A DNA stretch of 64,000 nucleotides from Pseudomonas cedrina subsp. cedrina (GCF_001983175.1 NZ_MNPW01000004.1:434001-498000); one strand, 5' to 3'; shown: positions 26,472 through 35,607, counted from the stretch's first letter. Program-made: numbers and translations. Notes: generated by a model not told the origin, from the sequence alone.

Positions 26472-27167
26472 ATGATTGACTGGCATATCGTGTGCGACTT
26501 CGACGGGACCATTACCCCCACCGATGTCATCGACAACGTCCTCCAGCGTTTCGCCGGGCCCGAATGGGAAACCATCGAACAGCAATGGCTGGATGGGCAC
26601 ATCGGTTCACGCGAATGCCTGAGCCGCCAACTGGCGCTGATCAAGGCCACCCCCTCCGAACTGCTGGCGTATTTCGACAGCGTCGAGATCGACCCGGACT
26701 TCCCGGACTTCGTCGATCACGTGATGGGCCTGGGCGCGTCCATCGAAGTGGTCAGCGATGGCATCGAGCAGGGCATCGCGCGGATCCTGTCACGCCACTA
26801 CGTGACCTTGCTGCCGATCCTCGCCAACCGCCTGCGCCAGGTCGACCAGAACAGTTGGCGCATCGATTTCCCCTATGCCAGCGCCGCCTGCCGCGCCGCC
26901 TCCGGCAACTGCAAGTGCAAATCCACCCCGCATGACAAGCGGGTGCTGGTGATCGGCGACGGCAAGTCCGACATGTGCGTGGCGTCCACCGCCGATTTCG
27001 TGTTCGCCAAGGGCAGCCTCGCCGACTACTGCGTTGCCCACCAGATTCCCCACGCGCGTTTCGACAGTTTTGCCCAAGTGCCCGCATTGCTTGCGCAACT
27101 GCCCCAAGGCATCGCTGCCAACGCCGCCTCCTTTGTTGAACATCAGGAACTCTTCCACAATGTCTGA
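26472..27167 (+). CDS. HAD-superfamily phosphatase (HAD-IB, MtnX-like)
   Basis: The 231-residue protein opens with the HAD motif I CDFDGTITPTD (nucleophile D9, acid D11), and motif IV is VIGDGKSDMC near 160-169. It belongs to the MtnX/SerB-type phosphatases that dephosphorylate small phosphoesters. Three cysteines (C140, C147, C149) in CRAASGNCKCKS form an insertion also seen in MtnX-like proteins. Start at 26472 follows an AGGTAA Shine-Dalgarno; the longer frame from 26433 would run into the promoter. It overlaps the aminotransferase gene by 8 bases. The substrate here is unknown. Confidence 0.8.
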   Translation: MIDWHIVCDFDGTITPTDVIDNVLQRFAGPEWETIEQQWLDGHIGSRECLSRQLALIKATPSELLAYFDSVEIDPDFPDFVDHVMGLGASIEVVSDGIEQGIARILSRHYVTLLPILANRLRQVDQNSWRIDFPYASAACRAASGNCKCKSTPHDKRVLVIGDGKSDMCVASTADFVFAKGSLADYCVAHQIPHARFDSFAQVPALLAQLPQGIAANAASFVEHQELFHNV

Positions 27168-28554
27168 TATCCGAATCGCTACCGCCGAAGACCAGGTCCT
27201 CCTGGATAAAGAAGCCAAATACTGCTCCTACGGCGACACCGTCCATTACATCGAGCCGCCGCGCATTTTCAGCCGGTGCGAAGGCTCCTATGTGTGGGAC
27301 ACCGAAGACCAGGCCTACCTCGACCTGCAAATGTGGTACTCGGCCGTCAACTTCGGCTACGCCAACCCGCGCCTGAACAACGCGCTGAAACAGCAGATCG
27401 ATACCCTGCCGCAGATCGCCAGCCAGTACCTGCACAAGGGCAAGATCGAGCTGTCGGAAATGATCGCGGTCGACGCCAAGAACAAGTTCGGTCTCGACGG
27501 TCGCGTGCACTTCAACGTCGGCGGTTCGCAATCCATCGAAGACTCCCTGAAAGTGGTGCGTAACGCCACCAACGGCAAGAGCCTGATGTTCGCCTTCGAA
27601 GGCGGCTACCACGGTCGTACGCTCGGCGCCTCGTCGATCACTTCCAGCTACCGCTACCGTCGCCGCTACGGCCATTTCGGCGAGCGCGCGCAGTTCATCC
27701 CGTTCCCGTATCACTTCCGTGGCCCCAAAGGCATGACCAAGGAAGAGTACGGCAGCCATTGCGTGCAGCAATTCGCGCGCCTGTTCGAAACCGAATACAA
27801 CGGGGTGTGGGACCCGAAGGTCGGCCAGAGCGAGTATGCCGCGTTCTACGTCGAACCGATCCAGGGCACCGGCGGCTACGTGATCCCGCCGATGAACTTC
27901 TACCGCGAACTCAAGCACGTGCTGGACCAGCACGGCATTTTGATGGTCAGCGACGAAATCCAGATGGGCTTCTACCGCACCGGCAAACTGTGGTCGATCG
28001 AGCACTTTGACGTGCAGCCGGACGTGATCGTGTTCGGCAAGGCGCTGACCAACGGCCTCAACCCATTGGGCGGCATCTGGGCGCGCGAAGAGCTGATCAA
28101 TCCGAAAATTTTCCCGCCAGGCTCGACCCACTCCACCTTCGCCTCCAACCCGTTGGGCACGGCGGTGGGCCTGGAAATGTTCAAGATGACCAACGAAGTC
28201 GACTACGGCGCGATGGTCATGGCCAAGGGCAAGTTCTTCCTCGAAGGCCTGCAAGACTTGCAGAAACGTTTCCCGATCATCGGCGACGTCGACGGCCTGG
28301 GCCTGGCCCTGCGCTGCGAAATCTGCGGCCCGGACGGCTTCACCCCGGACAAGGCGACCCTGGACTACATGGTCGAGGAAGGCATGAAGGGCGATATGGT
28401 GGTGGATGGACGCAAACTCGGCCTGATCCTCGACGTGGGCGGTTACTACAAGAACGTGATCACCCTGGCGCCGTCCCTGGAAATCAGCTACCCGGAAATC
28501 GAGCTGGGCTTGAAGCTGCTCGAGCAACTGCTGGTACGGGCGACCCAGCGGTGA
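27160..28554 (+). CDS. Class III PLP-dependent aminotransferase
   Basis: The 464-residue protein is a complete class III aminotransferase: EGGYHGRTLGA (phosphate loop), the PLP ring-binding D265 in MVSDEIQMGF and the Schiff-base lysine K294 in VFGKALTNGLNPLGG. Such enzymes move the amino group of omega-amino acids or amines. It is not obviously GabT, ArgD, EctB or BioA. The ATG at 27160 has an AGGAAC Shine-Dalgarno; an upstream in-frame start lies inside the phosphatase gene. It is coupled to the phosphatase before and the hydrolase after. Confidence 0.85.
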   Translation: MSDIRIATAEDQVLLDKEAKYCSYGDTVHYIEPPRIFSRCEGSYVWDTEDQAYLDLQMWYSAVNFGYANPRLNNALKQQIDTLPQIASQYLHKGKIELSEMIAVDAKNKFGLDGRVHFNVGGSQSIEDSLKVVRNATNGKSLMFAFEGGYHGRTLGASSITSSYRYRRRYGHFGERAQFIPFPYHFRGPKGMTKEEYGSHCVQQFARLFETEYNGVWDPKVGQSEYAAFYVEPIQGTGGYVIPPMNFYRELKHVLDQHGILMVSDEIQMGFYRTGKLWSIEHFDVQPDVIVFGKALTNGLNPLGGIWAREELINPKIFPPGSTHSTFASNPLGTAVGLEMFKMTNEVDYGAMVMAKGKFFLEGLQDLQKRFPIIGDVDGLGLALRCEICGPDGFTPDKATLDYMVEEGMKGDMVVDGRKLGLILDVGGYYKNVITLAPSLEISYPEIELGLKLLEQLLVRATQR

Positions 28555-29432
28555 AACCGGCAGAGATCGACCTCGGTGAAGGTGACGCCGGCTTCGTTCT
28601 CGGTGACGGGCCGGTCGGGATTTTGTTGATCCATGGCCTGACCGGCACCCCGACGGAATTGCGCCAGGTCGCCCGGGGCCTGGCCAAGGCGGGCAACTGC
28701 ACGGTGTACGTGCCCACCCTGGCCGGGCACTGCGGGGACAACAGCGACCTGCAGGCCACCGGCTGGCGCGACTGGTACGAAGGCGTTCGCAAGACCTTCG
28801 TGGGCGTCAAGCAGCGCCACGCGCAGGTGTTTGTCGGCGGCTTGTCCATGGGCGCGGTGATGTCGATGTACCTGGCGTCGGAGCATCCGGGGCAGGTCGC
28901 CGGCTTGCTGATGTATTCCACCACGCTCAAGTACGACGGCTGGAGCATCAGCAAAATGGCGTTCATCACGCCCCTGTTGATCCGCATTCCGTTTGGCGTG
29001 CGCCTGTTCCGCTTCACCGAAAAACCGCCCTACGGCATCAAGAACGAACGCCTGCGCGCCATCGTTGAACGGCAGATGAAACAAGGCGAAAGCAGCGAAG
29101 CGGGCTTGTTGACGATGAAGGGCGTGACCGTGCGGGAATTGCATTGGATGAACGCCGAGGTCAAGAAACGCATGCCTTCGATCAACGTACCGGCGCTGGT
29201 GCTGCACGCCATTGAGGACGACATCACCAGCCGCTGGAACGCCGACTACGTGGAACGCCACCTCGGCGGGCCGGTGACCAAGATCCTGCTGGACAATTGC
29301 TATCACATGATCACGGTCGACCTGCAATACCGCCGGGTGATCGAGCTAAGCGCCCAATTCATCGAACAACACGCAACGCAGGTCGATGTGGGAGCTGGCT
29401 TGCCTGCGATAGCGTCGCTGCGGTCTGCCTGA
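28551..29432 (+). CDS. Alpha/beta hydrolase (carboxylesterase/monoacylglycerol-lipase-like)
   Basis: The 293-residue protein shows the oxyanion motif LLIHGLTGTPTE, the nucleophile S99 in FVGGLSMGAVMS, an acid in LHAIEDDIT and a histidine in NCYHMI, the Est30/YvaK type of carboxylesterase. It is cytoplasmic as there is no signal peptide. The GTG start overlaps the aminotransferase stop by 4 bases. The last 15 codons run into the REPIN, so the C-terminus [14 protein letters not shown] is encoded by repeat sequence. The substrate is unknown. Confidence 0.82.
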   Translation: MKPAEIDLGEGDAGFVLGDGPVGILLIHGLTGTPTELRQVARGLAKAGNCTVYVPTLAGHCGDNSDLQATGWRDWYEGVRKTFVGVKQRHAQVFVGGLSMGAVMSMYLASEHPGQVAGLLMYSTTLKYDGWSISKMAFITPLLIRIPFGVRLFRFTEKPPYGIKNERLRAIVERQMKQGESSEAGLLTMKGVTVRELHWMNAEVKKRMPSINVPALVLHAIEDDITSRWNADYVERHLGGPVTKILLDNCYHMITVDLQYRRVIELSAQFIEQHATQVDVGAGLPAIASLRSA

Positions 29433-29473
29433 TAGACCGAGGTGTTTGCATCGCAGGCAAGCCAGCTCCCACA
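29387..29473. repeat. REPIN overlapping the 3' end of the hydrolase gene
   Basis: The same TGTGGGAGCTGGCTTGCCTG arms as neighbouring REPINs, but the left arm is read as coding sequence: the hydrolase stop is at 29430-29432. The spacer differs from the neighbours. Confidence 0.9.
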
Positions 29474-29508
29474 TTTGACAGCGTTCGCCAAAGGCTAAGG
29501 AAAACTCT

Positions 29509-30633
29509 GTGATCACTACCCAAGCCTTCCCGACCATCCGGGCCATCCAGCGCAGCGCCTGGAACGACTGTTTCCCGGGGGCGCTAGAAGACTGGGACTA
29601 TTACGTCGCCGTGGAAAACGCCGCCATCGCTGATTTCCAGTGGCGCTACCTGGCGGTCTACAAGGAGGGAACGCTGGTGGCGGTGGCCGCCGCTTTCATC
29701 ACCCATTATCGTCTCGATACCACGGTGTCGGGCGCTGGCAAGCGCTTGACCGAGGGTGTCGAACGGCTGTGGCCGGGGTTGCTGCAACTTGGCTTGTACG
29801 CGCTCGGTTCCCCGGTGGCCGAACGTTGCGATGCCGGTTTCGCCAGTGGCGTGCCACAGACACTGCGCCCGCAGTTGCTCAAGCACCTGCTGGAAGCCGC
29901 ACGCCGGGACGCCGACGACTTTGGTATCGGCCTGCTGGCGGTCAAGGACGCGCCAAGCAAAGACCCGCATTGGCGCCAGAGTTGCCGGGCGGCGGGCTTG
30001 CAAAGCATGCCGAGCTTGCCCACGGGCGTATTGCCGCTGCCTTATGGCTCGGTAGACGCCTACCTGGGCTCGCTGGGCAAATCCACCCGCAAGGACCTGC
30101 GCCGCAAACTGCGTGCGCCGGGGCCGCGGGTGGAGTGGCGGCGCACGATCGACGATGTGCTGCCCGAGGTCATGCGCCTGTACGAAGCCACGCTGGCACG
30201 CGCCGAATTGCAGTTCGAGCGGCTGCCCGCCGGCTACTTCACCGGGGTGCTCGAACGCCTCGATGAGCGCGCGGTCTGTGTGCTCTACTGGGTGGGCGAG
30301 CGGTTGGTGGCGTTCAATCTGGTGCTGGTCGACGAGCACCGGCTGGTGGACAAGTTTTTCGGGCATGACGTGGAATTCAGCCGCGACTACAACCTCTACT
30401 TTCGCAGCTGGCTGACCAACGTCGACTATTGTATTCAACACAATATCGCGCGGTATGAGTGCGGGCAGGCCGGGTATGCCAGTAAGCTGCGCCTGGGCTG
30501 CGAGTTCCAGGGCAACAGTGTGTTTTTCCGCCATCGCAACCGGCTGGTCAACGGCCTGCTCATGCTTGTAAAACTGTTTATCCGACCGGATCGTTCCGAC
30601 CCTGCCATGGCTGCTGCGATAAGCGAAACCTGA
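29509..30633 (+). CDS. FemAB/GNAT-like acyltransferase
   Basis: The 374-residue protein resembles the peptidoglycan-bridge / BioF2-like branch of GNAT proteins: the linker YLGSLGKSTRKDLRRKLR and the second-half GNAT region with GVLERLDERAVCVLYWVGE and YNLYFRSWL. Members of this branch transfer aminoacyl or acyl groups to lipid- or peptide-linked amines. The start is GTG at 29509 with an AAGGCTAAGG Shine-Dalgarno. It follows the REPIN and overlaps the kinase gene by a single base. Acceptor and donor are unknown. Confidence 0.75.
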   Translation: MITTQAFPTIRAIQRSAWNDCFPGALEDWDYYVAVENAAIADFQWRYLAVYKEGTLVAVAAAFITHYRLDTTVSGAGKRLTEGVERLWPGLLQLGLYALGSPVAERCDAGFASGVPQTLRPQLLKHLLEAARRDADDFGIGLLAVKDAPSKDPHWRQSCRAAGLQSMPSLPTGVLPLPYGSVDAYLGSLGKSTRKDLRRKLRAPGPRVEWRRTIDDVLPEVMRLYEATLARAELQFERLPAGYFTGVLERLDERAVCVLYWVGERLVAFNLVLVDEHRLVDKFFGHDVEFSRDYNLYFRSWLTNVDYCIQHNIARYECGQAGYASKLRLGCEFQGNSVFFRHRNRLVNGLLMLVKLFIRPDRSDPAMAAAISET

Positions 30634-32402
30634 TGATCACCAAGACCCGCCAGAAAGCCCGCCCCTTTGCCATTTCGCGCTGGAGCGTCCAGCGCAAGCT
30701 GGTGCTGGCGTTCTGGTTGGTCAGCGTGATCCCCACCATGATCGCCGCGGAACTGGCCGCCACCACGCTGTCGCAGATCTTCGACAGCAACGTGCGCATC
30801 TGGCTGCAGGAGTCGACCAAGATCGTCAAGGATGAGATCGGCGACATCCTTCACGACAACGCGCGCATGGCCAAACTGTTCCTGCGCTACACCAGCCCGC
30901 CTTCGAGCCGGCAAGCCGCGAGGCACGACCGGTTGACCGCCGACATTGCCGACGCCACCGATATCGACGTGGTGGCGCTGATCCGCGTCAGTGACCACAA
31001 ACTGGTGTTCAGCACCGCCGCCGATGACATCGTCAAGCAGATCAGCCTGGCCAAGAACACGGTATTGCAGACGGTGCAGGTGGGTGGCGCGTCCACCGGC
31101 ATTGTGGTCTCGACCTTCGAAACCAGCCAGGACGGCGTCGATTACCTGCTGCTGGTGGGGACTTACCTCGACAGCAGTTTCCTCACCAGTGTGGCGGATG
31201 TGCATTCCCTGGACCTGCGCCTGTACCTGGCCAACCCCGACGGGTTCTCCGAGATATTCTCGACGCAGCGCTTCGAGGACCACCCTTCGCGCATCCCCAA
31301 GAACGTCGAAACCGCGATGCGCAGCACCAAGCAGCCCAGCGAGCAGTTCACCAACAACTACAGCGGTTTGTACTGGCCGATCTTCAACGATGCGGGCGAG
31401 CTGCAAGGCGTGATTTTCAGCGGCCTGCTGCGCCACACCAGCCTGGTAGGGCTGGTGAACCAGAGCAATCTGTTCGTGCTGATCTTTCTGCTCAGCTCGG
31501 CGCTGTCGCTGGCGGCGGGGGTATGGGTGTCGCGGCGCCTGACCAAGCCGCTGCGGGATCTTTCCCAAGGCGTCGGCGCGGTGATTTCCGGCGACTACGC
31601 GCACCGCGTGGTGGTCAGCGGTGGCGACGAGCTGGCGCAATTGAGCAGCACCTTCAACCATATGACCGAGCGCCTGGGCGAGTTGCATCAGCTTGAAGCG
31701 CAGTTGCGTCGGCGTGATCGCCTGCACGCCCTGGGTGAAGTCGCCATGGGCCTGGCCCACGAAATCCGCAACCCGCTGGGGATCATCAAGACTGCGACCC
31801 AGTTGCTGCACCGCCGGGCCGACCTGGCGGACACCGACAAGCGTCACCTGGAATACGTGATCAGTGAGGTCAGCCGCATCAACGACCTGATCACCGAATT
31901 CCTCGACTTCGCCAAGCCCAACCCGCCGTTGCGCGTGGTGCTGCCTGCGCGCCCCCTGGTGGAGGAAATTCTTGGCTTCTGCGGCCCGGAACTGGCCTCC
32001 CATAACATCGATGCACAGATCGATGACCAGGCGCCGGGCGCGACCCTTTATGCGGATGCCAAGCAGCTCAAGCAGGCGTGCCTCAACCTGATTCTCAACG
32101 CCATCGACGCGATGCCCGAAGGCGGGCGCCTGACGCTGGGCATTCGCACGGCGGGCGAGCATACGGTGATCAGCATTGCCGACACCGGCCAGGGTATCGA
32201 GGCGCAAATGATCGAGCGTATCTTCACGCCCTTCGTCACCACCAAGGCTTCCGGCACCGGCCTGGGCCTGGCCAAAGTCTATTCGATCATGGAAAGTCAC
32301 GACGCCAGCATCGAATGCGCCAGTGAGAAGGATGCCGGCGCCACGTTCAGCCTGTACATTCCGGCGATGGGCGAAGACGACGAGGACAGTCATGACGCAT
32401 AA
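30633..32402 (+). CDS. NtrB-like membrane histidine kinase
   Basis: The 589-residue protein has a transmembrane helix at about 28-46, a periplasmic sensor region of about 240 residues, a second helix near 286-306, a HAMP segment (RRLTKPLRDLS), an H-box with AHEIRNPLG and an ATPase domain with NLILNAIDAMPEGG, ADTGQGI and GTGLGLAKV. It is an NtrB-class kinase, the usual partner of a sigma-54 activator. The gene is followed by an NtrC-like regulator overlapping by 11 bases. The ligand of the periplasmic domain may be the substrate or a precursor of this cluster. Confidence 0.9.
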   Translation: MITKTRQKARPFAISRWSVQRKLVLAFWLVSVIPTMIAAELAATTLSQIFDSNVRIWLQESTKIVKDEIGDILHDNARMAKLFLRYTSPPSSRQAARHDRLTADIADATDIDVVALIRVSDHKLVFSTAADDIVKQISLAKNTVLQTVQVGGASTGIVVSTFETSQDGVDYLLLVGTYLDSSFLTSVADVHSLDLRLYLANPDGFSEIFSTQRFEDHPSRIPKNVETAMRSTKQPSEQFTNNYSGLYWPIFNDAGELQGVIFSGLLRHTSLVGLVNQSNLFVLIFLLSSALSLAAGVWVSRRLTKPLRDLSQGVGAVISGDYAHRVVVSGGDELAQLSSTFNHMTERLGELHQLEAQLRRRDRLHALGEVAMGLAHEIRNPLGIIKTATQLLHRRADLADTDKRHLEYVISEVSRINDLITEFLDFAKPNPPLRVVLPARPLVEEILGFCGPELASHNIDAQIDDQAPGATLYADAKQLKQACLNLILNAIDAMPEGGRLTLGIRTAGEHTVISIADTGQGIEAQMIERIFTPFVTTKASGTGLGLAKVYSIMESHDASIECASEKDAGATFSLYIPAMGEDDEDSHDA

Positions 32403-33789
32403 CATTCTGGTGGTCGACGACGAACCCAAGCTCTGCGACCTGCTGGCGTCGGCCCTGGGTCAGAACGATGTGCAGGTGTTTATCGCCGGCAATGGTCTGC
32501 ATGCGCTCAAGGTGCTGGAAGGGGAAGACATCGACCTGGTCATCAGTGACTGGCGCATGCCGGGCATGGACGGGCCGGCGCTGCTGGCCGAGATCAAGCT
32601 GCGCTACCCGCACGTGCCGGTGATCGTGATGACCGCCTACAGCACGGTGAAAAACGCCGTGCAGTCGATGCGCAACGGTGCCTACGACTACATCGCCAAG
32701 CCGTTCGACATCGACGAACTGGACATCACCGTGGCCAAGGCCCTGCAGTTTCGCGACATCATGCGCGACAACGCACGCCTGCGTGCCGAGCTGGATGAAC
32801 ACGCGCAATTCGACAGCCTGGTCGGCGACAGCCCGGCGTTTCGCAAAGTGCTGCAAGCGGTGGAATCGGTGCGCGACAGCAGCGCGACCATTCTGCTGAC
32901 CGGCGAAAGCGGCACCGGCAAGGAAATGGTCGCCCGCGCCATCCACAAGCACGGCAGCCGTGCCGACAAGCCGTTCGTGGCGGTCAACTGCGCGGCCATC
33001 CCCGAAGGGTTGCTGGAAAGCGAAATGTTCGGCCATCGCAAAGGCGCGTTTACCGGCGCCGTGGCCGACCGGGTAGGGCGCTTCCAGCAGGCCGACAAGG
33101 GCACGTTGTTTCTCGATGAAGTGGGCGATATGCCGCTGGCCCTGCAAGCCAAGATTTTGCGGGCGTTGCAGGAACGCGTGATCGAACCGGTGGGCGACCC
33201 GCGCGAGCGCAAGGTGGACGTGCGGGTGATCGCGGCCACCAACAAGAATCTATTGGAGGCGGTGGCCAACAAGGAATTTCGCGAAGACCTGTATTACCGC
33301 CTCAATGTGTTCCCGATCCCGCTGCCGGCGTTGCGTGAACGCGTTGAAGACATCGCGCCCCTGGCCCGGCACTTCGCCCACACGCTGAGCGCCACTGCCG
33401 GCAAACGCATTACCGGGTTCAGTGCCGAAGCGTTGCAGGCCATGGCGGCGTATCACTGGCCGGGCAATATCCGCGAACTGCAGAACTGCGTGGAGCGCGC
33501 GACCATCGTGGCGGCTTCGCCGGTTATCGAGGATATCGACTTGCCGGGGTATCTGTTTGCATCAAAACCCAGCGTAGGCGGCGTGGCAACGATCCTCAGC
33601 GACGGCCCGGGCATTCCCCAGGATCTGGATGCGGCATTGGCGGAAGTGGAGAAGGCCTACATACTCGCGGCGTTGCAGGAGAGCAATGGGGTGCAGGCCG
33701 CTGCAGCGGCGAAGATCGGGATTTCCGAGCGCAGCTTCTGGTATCGCCTGAAGAAGCTGGGCATCCAGGTCGACAAGATTGTCCGCTGA
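32392..33789 (+). CDS. NtrC-family sigma-54-dependent response regulator
   Basis: The 465-residue protein has a receiver domain (D53 in ISDWRMPG, Lys in IAKPFD), an AAA+ domain with Walker A GESGTGKE and the intact GAFTGA loop (HRKGAFTGAVADR), and a Fis-type HTH at the C-terminus (GISERSFWYRLKKLG). It would bind far upstream and open sigma-54 promoters. Start at 32392, inside the kinase gene, gives the canonical MTHNILVVDDEPK. The two sigma-54 promoters at 23631 and 26406 in the same cluster are its likely targets. Confidence 0.92.
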   Translation: MTHNILVVDDEPKLCDLLASALGQNDVQVFIAGNGLHALKVLEGEDIDLVISDWRMPGMDGPALLAEIKLRYPHVPVIVMTAYSTVKNAVQSMRNGAYDYIAKPFDIDELDITVAKALQFRDIMRDNARLRAELDEHAQFDSLVGDSPAFRKVLQAVESVRDSSATILLTGESGTGKEMVARAIHKHGSRADKPFVAVNCAAIPEGLLESEMFGHRKGAFTGAVADRVGRFQQADKGTLFLDEVGDMPLALQAKILRALQERVIEPVGDPRERKVDVRVIAATNKNLLEAVANKEFREDLYYRLNVFPIPLPALRERVEDIAPLARHFAHTLSATAGKRITGFSAEALQAMAAYHWPGNIRELQNCVERATIVAASPVIEDIDLPGYLFASKPSVGGVATILSDGPGIPQDLDAALAEVEKAYILAALQESNGVQAAAAAKIGISERSFWYRLKKLGIQVDKIVR

Positions 33790-33814
33790 CCTCTCTGGCA
33801 CGCCTCAATTCAAC

Positions 33815-33903
33815 TGTGGGAGCTGGCTTGCCTGCGATAGCGGTGTATCAGCCAACTCATCTGGCACAGACATACCGCAATCGCAGGCAAGCCAGCTCCC
33901 ACA
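33815..33903. repeat. REPIN, GAGCTGGCTTGCCTGCGA subtype
   Basis: Inverted REP pair 25 bases after the regulator gene. It is the fourth of this subtype in 10 kb, and it separates the cluster from glpM. Confidence 0.9.
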
Positions 33904-33919
33904 GTTTGATCGAGTTGTG

Positions 33920-34258
33920 TCAGGTATGAACGCGTACCCAGATGCTTACCAGCACGGTCGCAGCCATCAACCAGGCTACCGCCGCCACGGCTAACGACGC
34001 CTCCAAGCGCATCCGATCCACCACCACATACAACGTCGCCAGATACACGAAATACGGAATGATCGACCACATCCCGAACAGTATCGTGGTCTTAAGATCC
34101 TCCACCGAACGGCCCTTGCCGACGATGTAGTGGGCGATCAACGCAAAGGTCGGAAACAGCGGCACCAACCCCGCGATGTAGTAGTTTTTGGTCTTGGCCA
34201 GCGCCGCCAGAATCAATACCACGGCGGCGCCCAGGGCGGCCTTCAAGAAAAGATCCAT
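33920..34258 (-). CDS. glpM: GlpM family membrane protein
   Basis: The 112-residue protein has four predicted membrane helices and aligns with GlpM of Pseudomonas (AKTKNYYIAGLVPLFPTFALIAH). GlpM is encoded near the glp region in P. aeruginosa and affects alginate production; its molecular role is not established. The start codon overlaps the stop of aauR by one base (TGATG), so it is coupled to that regulator rather than to the glp genes. Confidence 0.88.
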   Translation of the reverse strand: MDLFLKAALGAAVVLILAALAKTKNYYIAGLVPLFPTFALIAHYIVGKGRSVEDLKTTILFGMWSIIPYFVYLATLYVVVDRMRLEASLAVAAVAWLMAATVLVSIWVRVHT

Positions 34259-35607
34259 CAGTGACTCAACCCGTATTTTTTGACTTTGTCGAACAAGGTG
34301 GTCTTGGCCATGCCCAGTTCCTGGCTGGCCTGGGTCAGGTTGCCGCCGCTGCGTTGCAGGGCGTCATTGAGCAGGTTGCGTTCGAAAGCCTCAACCGCCT
34401 CGGTGAAGGCCAGGCCTTGATTGCCACTGCTGGCGCCGCTTTTCTTGAAGGCCGGCAGGCCGAGGGCGAAGCGTTCGGCCACGTTGCGCAACTCACGCAC
34501 GTTGCCCGGCCAGTCGTGGCTCATCAGGCTCGACAGGGTCTGGTTGTCCAGCTCCGGCACCGCCCGGTCGAAGCGCAGGGATGACTGCTGCAGGAAGTGT
34601 TCGAACAATTGCAGGATGTCTTCGCGGCGCTCGCGCAGGGGCGGCAATTCCAGGGTCACCACGTTGAGGCGGTAGTACAGGTCGCTGCGGAACTGACTGG
34701 CGCGGCTCAGTTCGTCGAGGTCGGACTTGGTGGCGGCGATCACGCGGCAATCCACCGCCACGCTCTGGTTCGATCCCAGGCGTTCCAGGGTGCGCTCCTG
34801 CAAGACGCGCAGCAATTTGATCTGTAGGTTGATCGGCATGCTTTCCACTTCATCGAGAAACAGCGTGCCTTCGTGGGCGTGTTCGATCTTGCCGATGCGA
34901 CGCTTGCCGGCGCCGGTGAAGGCGTTGGCTTCATGGCCGAAAATCTCGCTTTCGAACAGGTTTTCCGGCAGGCCGCCGCAGTTCAGCGCGACGAACTGGT
35001 GGGCATGACGGCGGCTGAAATCATGCAGGCAGCGCGCAACCAGTTCCTTGCCGGTGCCGGTCTCGCCTTCGATCAATACGTTGGCCGAGGTGTCGGCGAC
35101 GTTGGCGATCAACTCGCGCAGGTGCTGCATGGCCGGCGAGCGGCCGATGATGCGGCCTTCCAGGGAATCGCGCTCGGCCAGTTGGCGGCGCAGCGACCAG
35201 ACTTCCCGCGCCAGCCCGCGCTGCTCCAGGGCGCGGCGCGCGACGTCCACCAGGCGCTCGGGAGAGAAGGGTTTTTCCATGAAATCGTAGGCGCCATTGC
35301 GCATCGCACCGACCGCCATGGAGATATCGCCATGCCCGGTGATCAGCACCACCGGCAGGCTTTTATCCAGGGCCTTGAGACGGTTGAGCAGCTCCAGGCC
35401 GTCGATGCCCGGCAGGCGAATGTCGCTGATCACAATGCCGGCGAAGTTCTCGCCGATGCGCTGCAACGCCTCTTCGGCACTGCCGACGCCGACGCTGGGA
35501 ATATCTTCCAGGGCCAGGGCTTGTTGGCAACCGAGCAACACGTGGGGGTCGTCTTCGACGATCAGTACGGTGAGGTCGTCTTTAAGGGCTGTAGCGTCTG
35601 TATTCAT
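34258..35607 (-). CDS. aauR: Sigma-54-dependent response regulator AauR (acidic amino acid utilisation)
   Basis: The 449-residue protein has a receiver domain (D62 in VISDIRLPG), AAA+ domain with GETGTGKE and a C-terminal HTH (QELGMAKTTLFDKVKKYG), of DctD type. It pairs with the kinase before it and with the aat transport operon, which is the known AauSR/AatJQMP arrangement for glutamate and aspartate uptake. The sigma-54 contact loop reads NAFTGA rather than GAFTGA (HEANAFTGAGKRR). It overlaps the kinase by 4 bases. Confidence 0.9.
   Translation of the reverse strand: MNTDATALKDDLTVLIVEDDPHVLLGCQQALALEDIPSVGVGSAEEALQRIGENFAGIVISDIRLPGIDGLELLNRLKALDKSLPVVLITGHGDISMAVGAMRNGAYDFMEKPFSPERLVDVARRALEQRGLAREVWSLRRQLAERDSLEGRIIGRSPAMQHLRELIANVADTSANVLIEGETGTGKELVARCLHDFSRRHAHQFVALNCGGLPENLFESEIFGHEANAFTGAGKRRIGKIEHAHEGTLFLDEVESMPINLQIKLLRVLQERTLERLGSNQSVAVDCRVIAATKSDLDELSRASQFRSDLYYRLNVVTLELPPLRERREDILQLFEHFLQQSSLRFDRAVPELDNQTLSSLMSHDWPGNVRELRNVAERFALGLPAFKKSGASSGNQGLAFTEAVEAFERNLLNDALQRSGGNLTQASQELGMAKTTLFDKVKKYGLSH

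Noticed and set aside
26752..28527. 591-codon ORF on the minus strand
   Set aside because: Shadow of the class III aminotransferase and phosphatase; sequence is low-complexity and lacks family motifs.
30435..32429. 664-codon ORF on the minus strand
   Set aside because: It lies antisense to the NtrB-like kinase and FemAB-like gene, which have full domain motifs. High GC gives long open frames on the opposite strand; its translation has no recognisable domain.
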